The position numbers were made by a program, and so were the translations under genes. Positions 31,343-31,481 of a DNA stretch of 31,481 nucleotides are shown in pieces. The stretch is from Aphodosoma sp045631465 (GTDB lineage Bacteria; Bacteroidota; Bacteroidia; Bacteroidales; Paludibacteraceae), in the NCBI GenBank assembly GCA_045631465.1, contig JAZQUV010000016.1, positions 1-31,481 of the forward strand, in the 5' to 3' direction. Position 1 is the first letter of the stretch, and each line of letters opens with the position of its first letter. A model generated the notes under the pieces. The model did no database searches, was not told the DNA's origin, and saw nothing but the letters and a program-made list of their open reading frames with translations.

Positions 31343-31369
31343 AATAATCAAGGTTGTATCCTTGATTTA
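31343..31369 (-). terminator. Terminator after tRNA-Ser
   Basis: AATCAAGG and CCTTGATT form an 8-bp stem with a 6-base loop. On the minus strand a T run (ATTTTTTTATT) follows. It lies between tRNA-Ser and the L31 gene. Confidence 0.75.
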
Positions 31370-31379
31370 TTTTTCCTTG

Positions 31380-31464
31380 CGGAGAGAGAGGGATTCGAAC
31401 CCCCGGTACCTCTCAGTACGGCGGTTTTCAAGACCGCTGCAATCGACCACTCTGCCATCTCTCC
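31380..31464 (-). tRNA. tRNA-Ser (anticodon UGA)
   Basis: On the minus strand the acceptor GGAGAGA pairs with TCTCTCC. The anticodon arm GCGGT-CTTGAAA-ACCGC gives UGA at bases 31428-31430. The T arm GGGGGTTCGAATCCC is canonical. The class II long variable arm is present (CGTACTGAGAGGTAC), as required for serine. CCA is not encoded; G is the discriminator base. Length about 85. Confidence 0.96.
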
Positions 31465-31481
31465 TTCAAAAGCGATGCAAA

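Noticed and set aside
1..31481. Prophage, integrative element or defence island
   Set aside because: No integrase, transposase, phage structural, toxin-antitoxin, restriction or nuclease-defence genes are visible; the gene set is mostly core or envelope functions.

Overview
The window looks like chromosomal DNA from a member of the Bacteroidales (Bacteroidota). The genus cannot be fixed from the sequence alone. Three things support the order: promoters of the Bacteroidota type (TTTG or TTG, about 19-20 bp, then TAnnTTTG) upstream of many genes; secreted proteins ending in type IX secretion (T9SS) sorting domains; and a gene set typical of the order (IorA/IorB, DUF4494, DUF4286 next to ruvC, type B L31, a carboxynorspermidine decarboxylase, META and other small lipoproteins). 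No phage, plasmid, transposase, integrase, CRISPR or restriction genes are visible. Most genes are core or common accessory functions. The unusual content lies in the repeats and in a few gene architectures.

Layout. 1-1.27 kb: AT-rich non-coding DNA full of repeat fragments, with one small helix-turn-helix ORF. 1.3-8.6 kb (+): secreted cyclophilin, FtsE-like ATPase, a beta-propeller protein, and a 1545-residue secreted amidase with chitobiase-like repeats and a T9SS tail. 8.65-9.35 kb: terminators around a nested repeat array. 9.4-12.2 kb (-): a second T9SS cargo protein and nspC. 12.3-13.75 kb (+): an ApbE-TlpA fusion. 13.9-18.2 kb (-): a lipoprotein, iorAB, a YggS-type PLP protein and a DUF4494 protein. 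18.35-19.6 kb (+): META lipoprotein and rsmE. 19.8-22.3 kb: Fe superoxide dismutase (-), a structured 6S-like small RNA (+), a lipoprotein (+), ruvC and DUF4286 (-). 22.5-23.1 kb (+): thioredoxin and rubredoxin. 23.2-23.8 kb (-): rplU-rpmA. 24.0-30.9 kb (-): a five-gene envelope operon in the order outer-membrane protein, lipoprotein phosphoesterase, Nudix hydrolase, giant TPR protein, beta-barrel protein. 31.0-31.5 kb (-): type B L31 and tRNA-Ser(UGA).

Themes. The envelope and redox genes fit an anaerobe with some oxygen defence: Fe-SOD, thioredoxin, rubredoxin, a membrane-anchored flavinylation/thiol fusion, and indolepyruvate:ferredoxin oxidoreductase. At least four families of short non-coding repeats are scattered between genes. 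One lies in frame inside rsmE and adds about 27 residues to a 16S rRNA methyltransferase. Another is a roughly 100-bp unit bounded by palindromes, present three times. I did not find a clearly new defence or biosynthetic system. The strongest leads are these repeats, the ApbE-TlpA fusion, the five-gene envelope operon and the small RNA.
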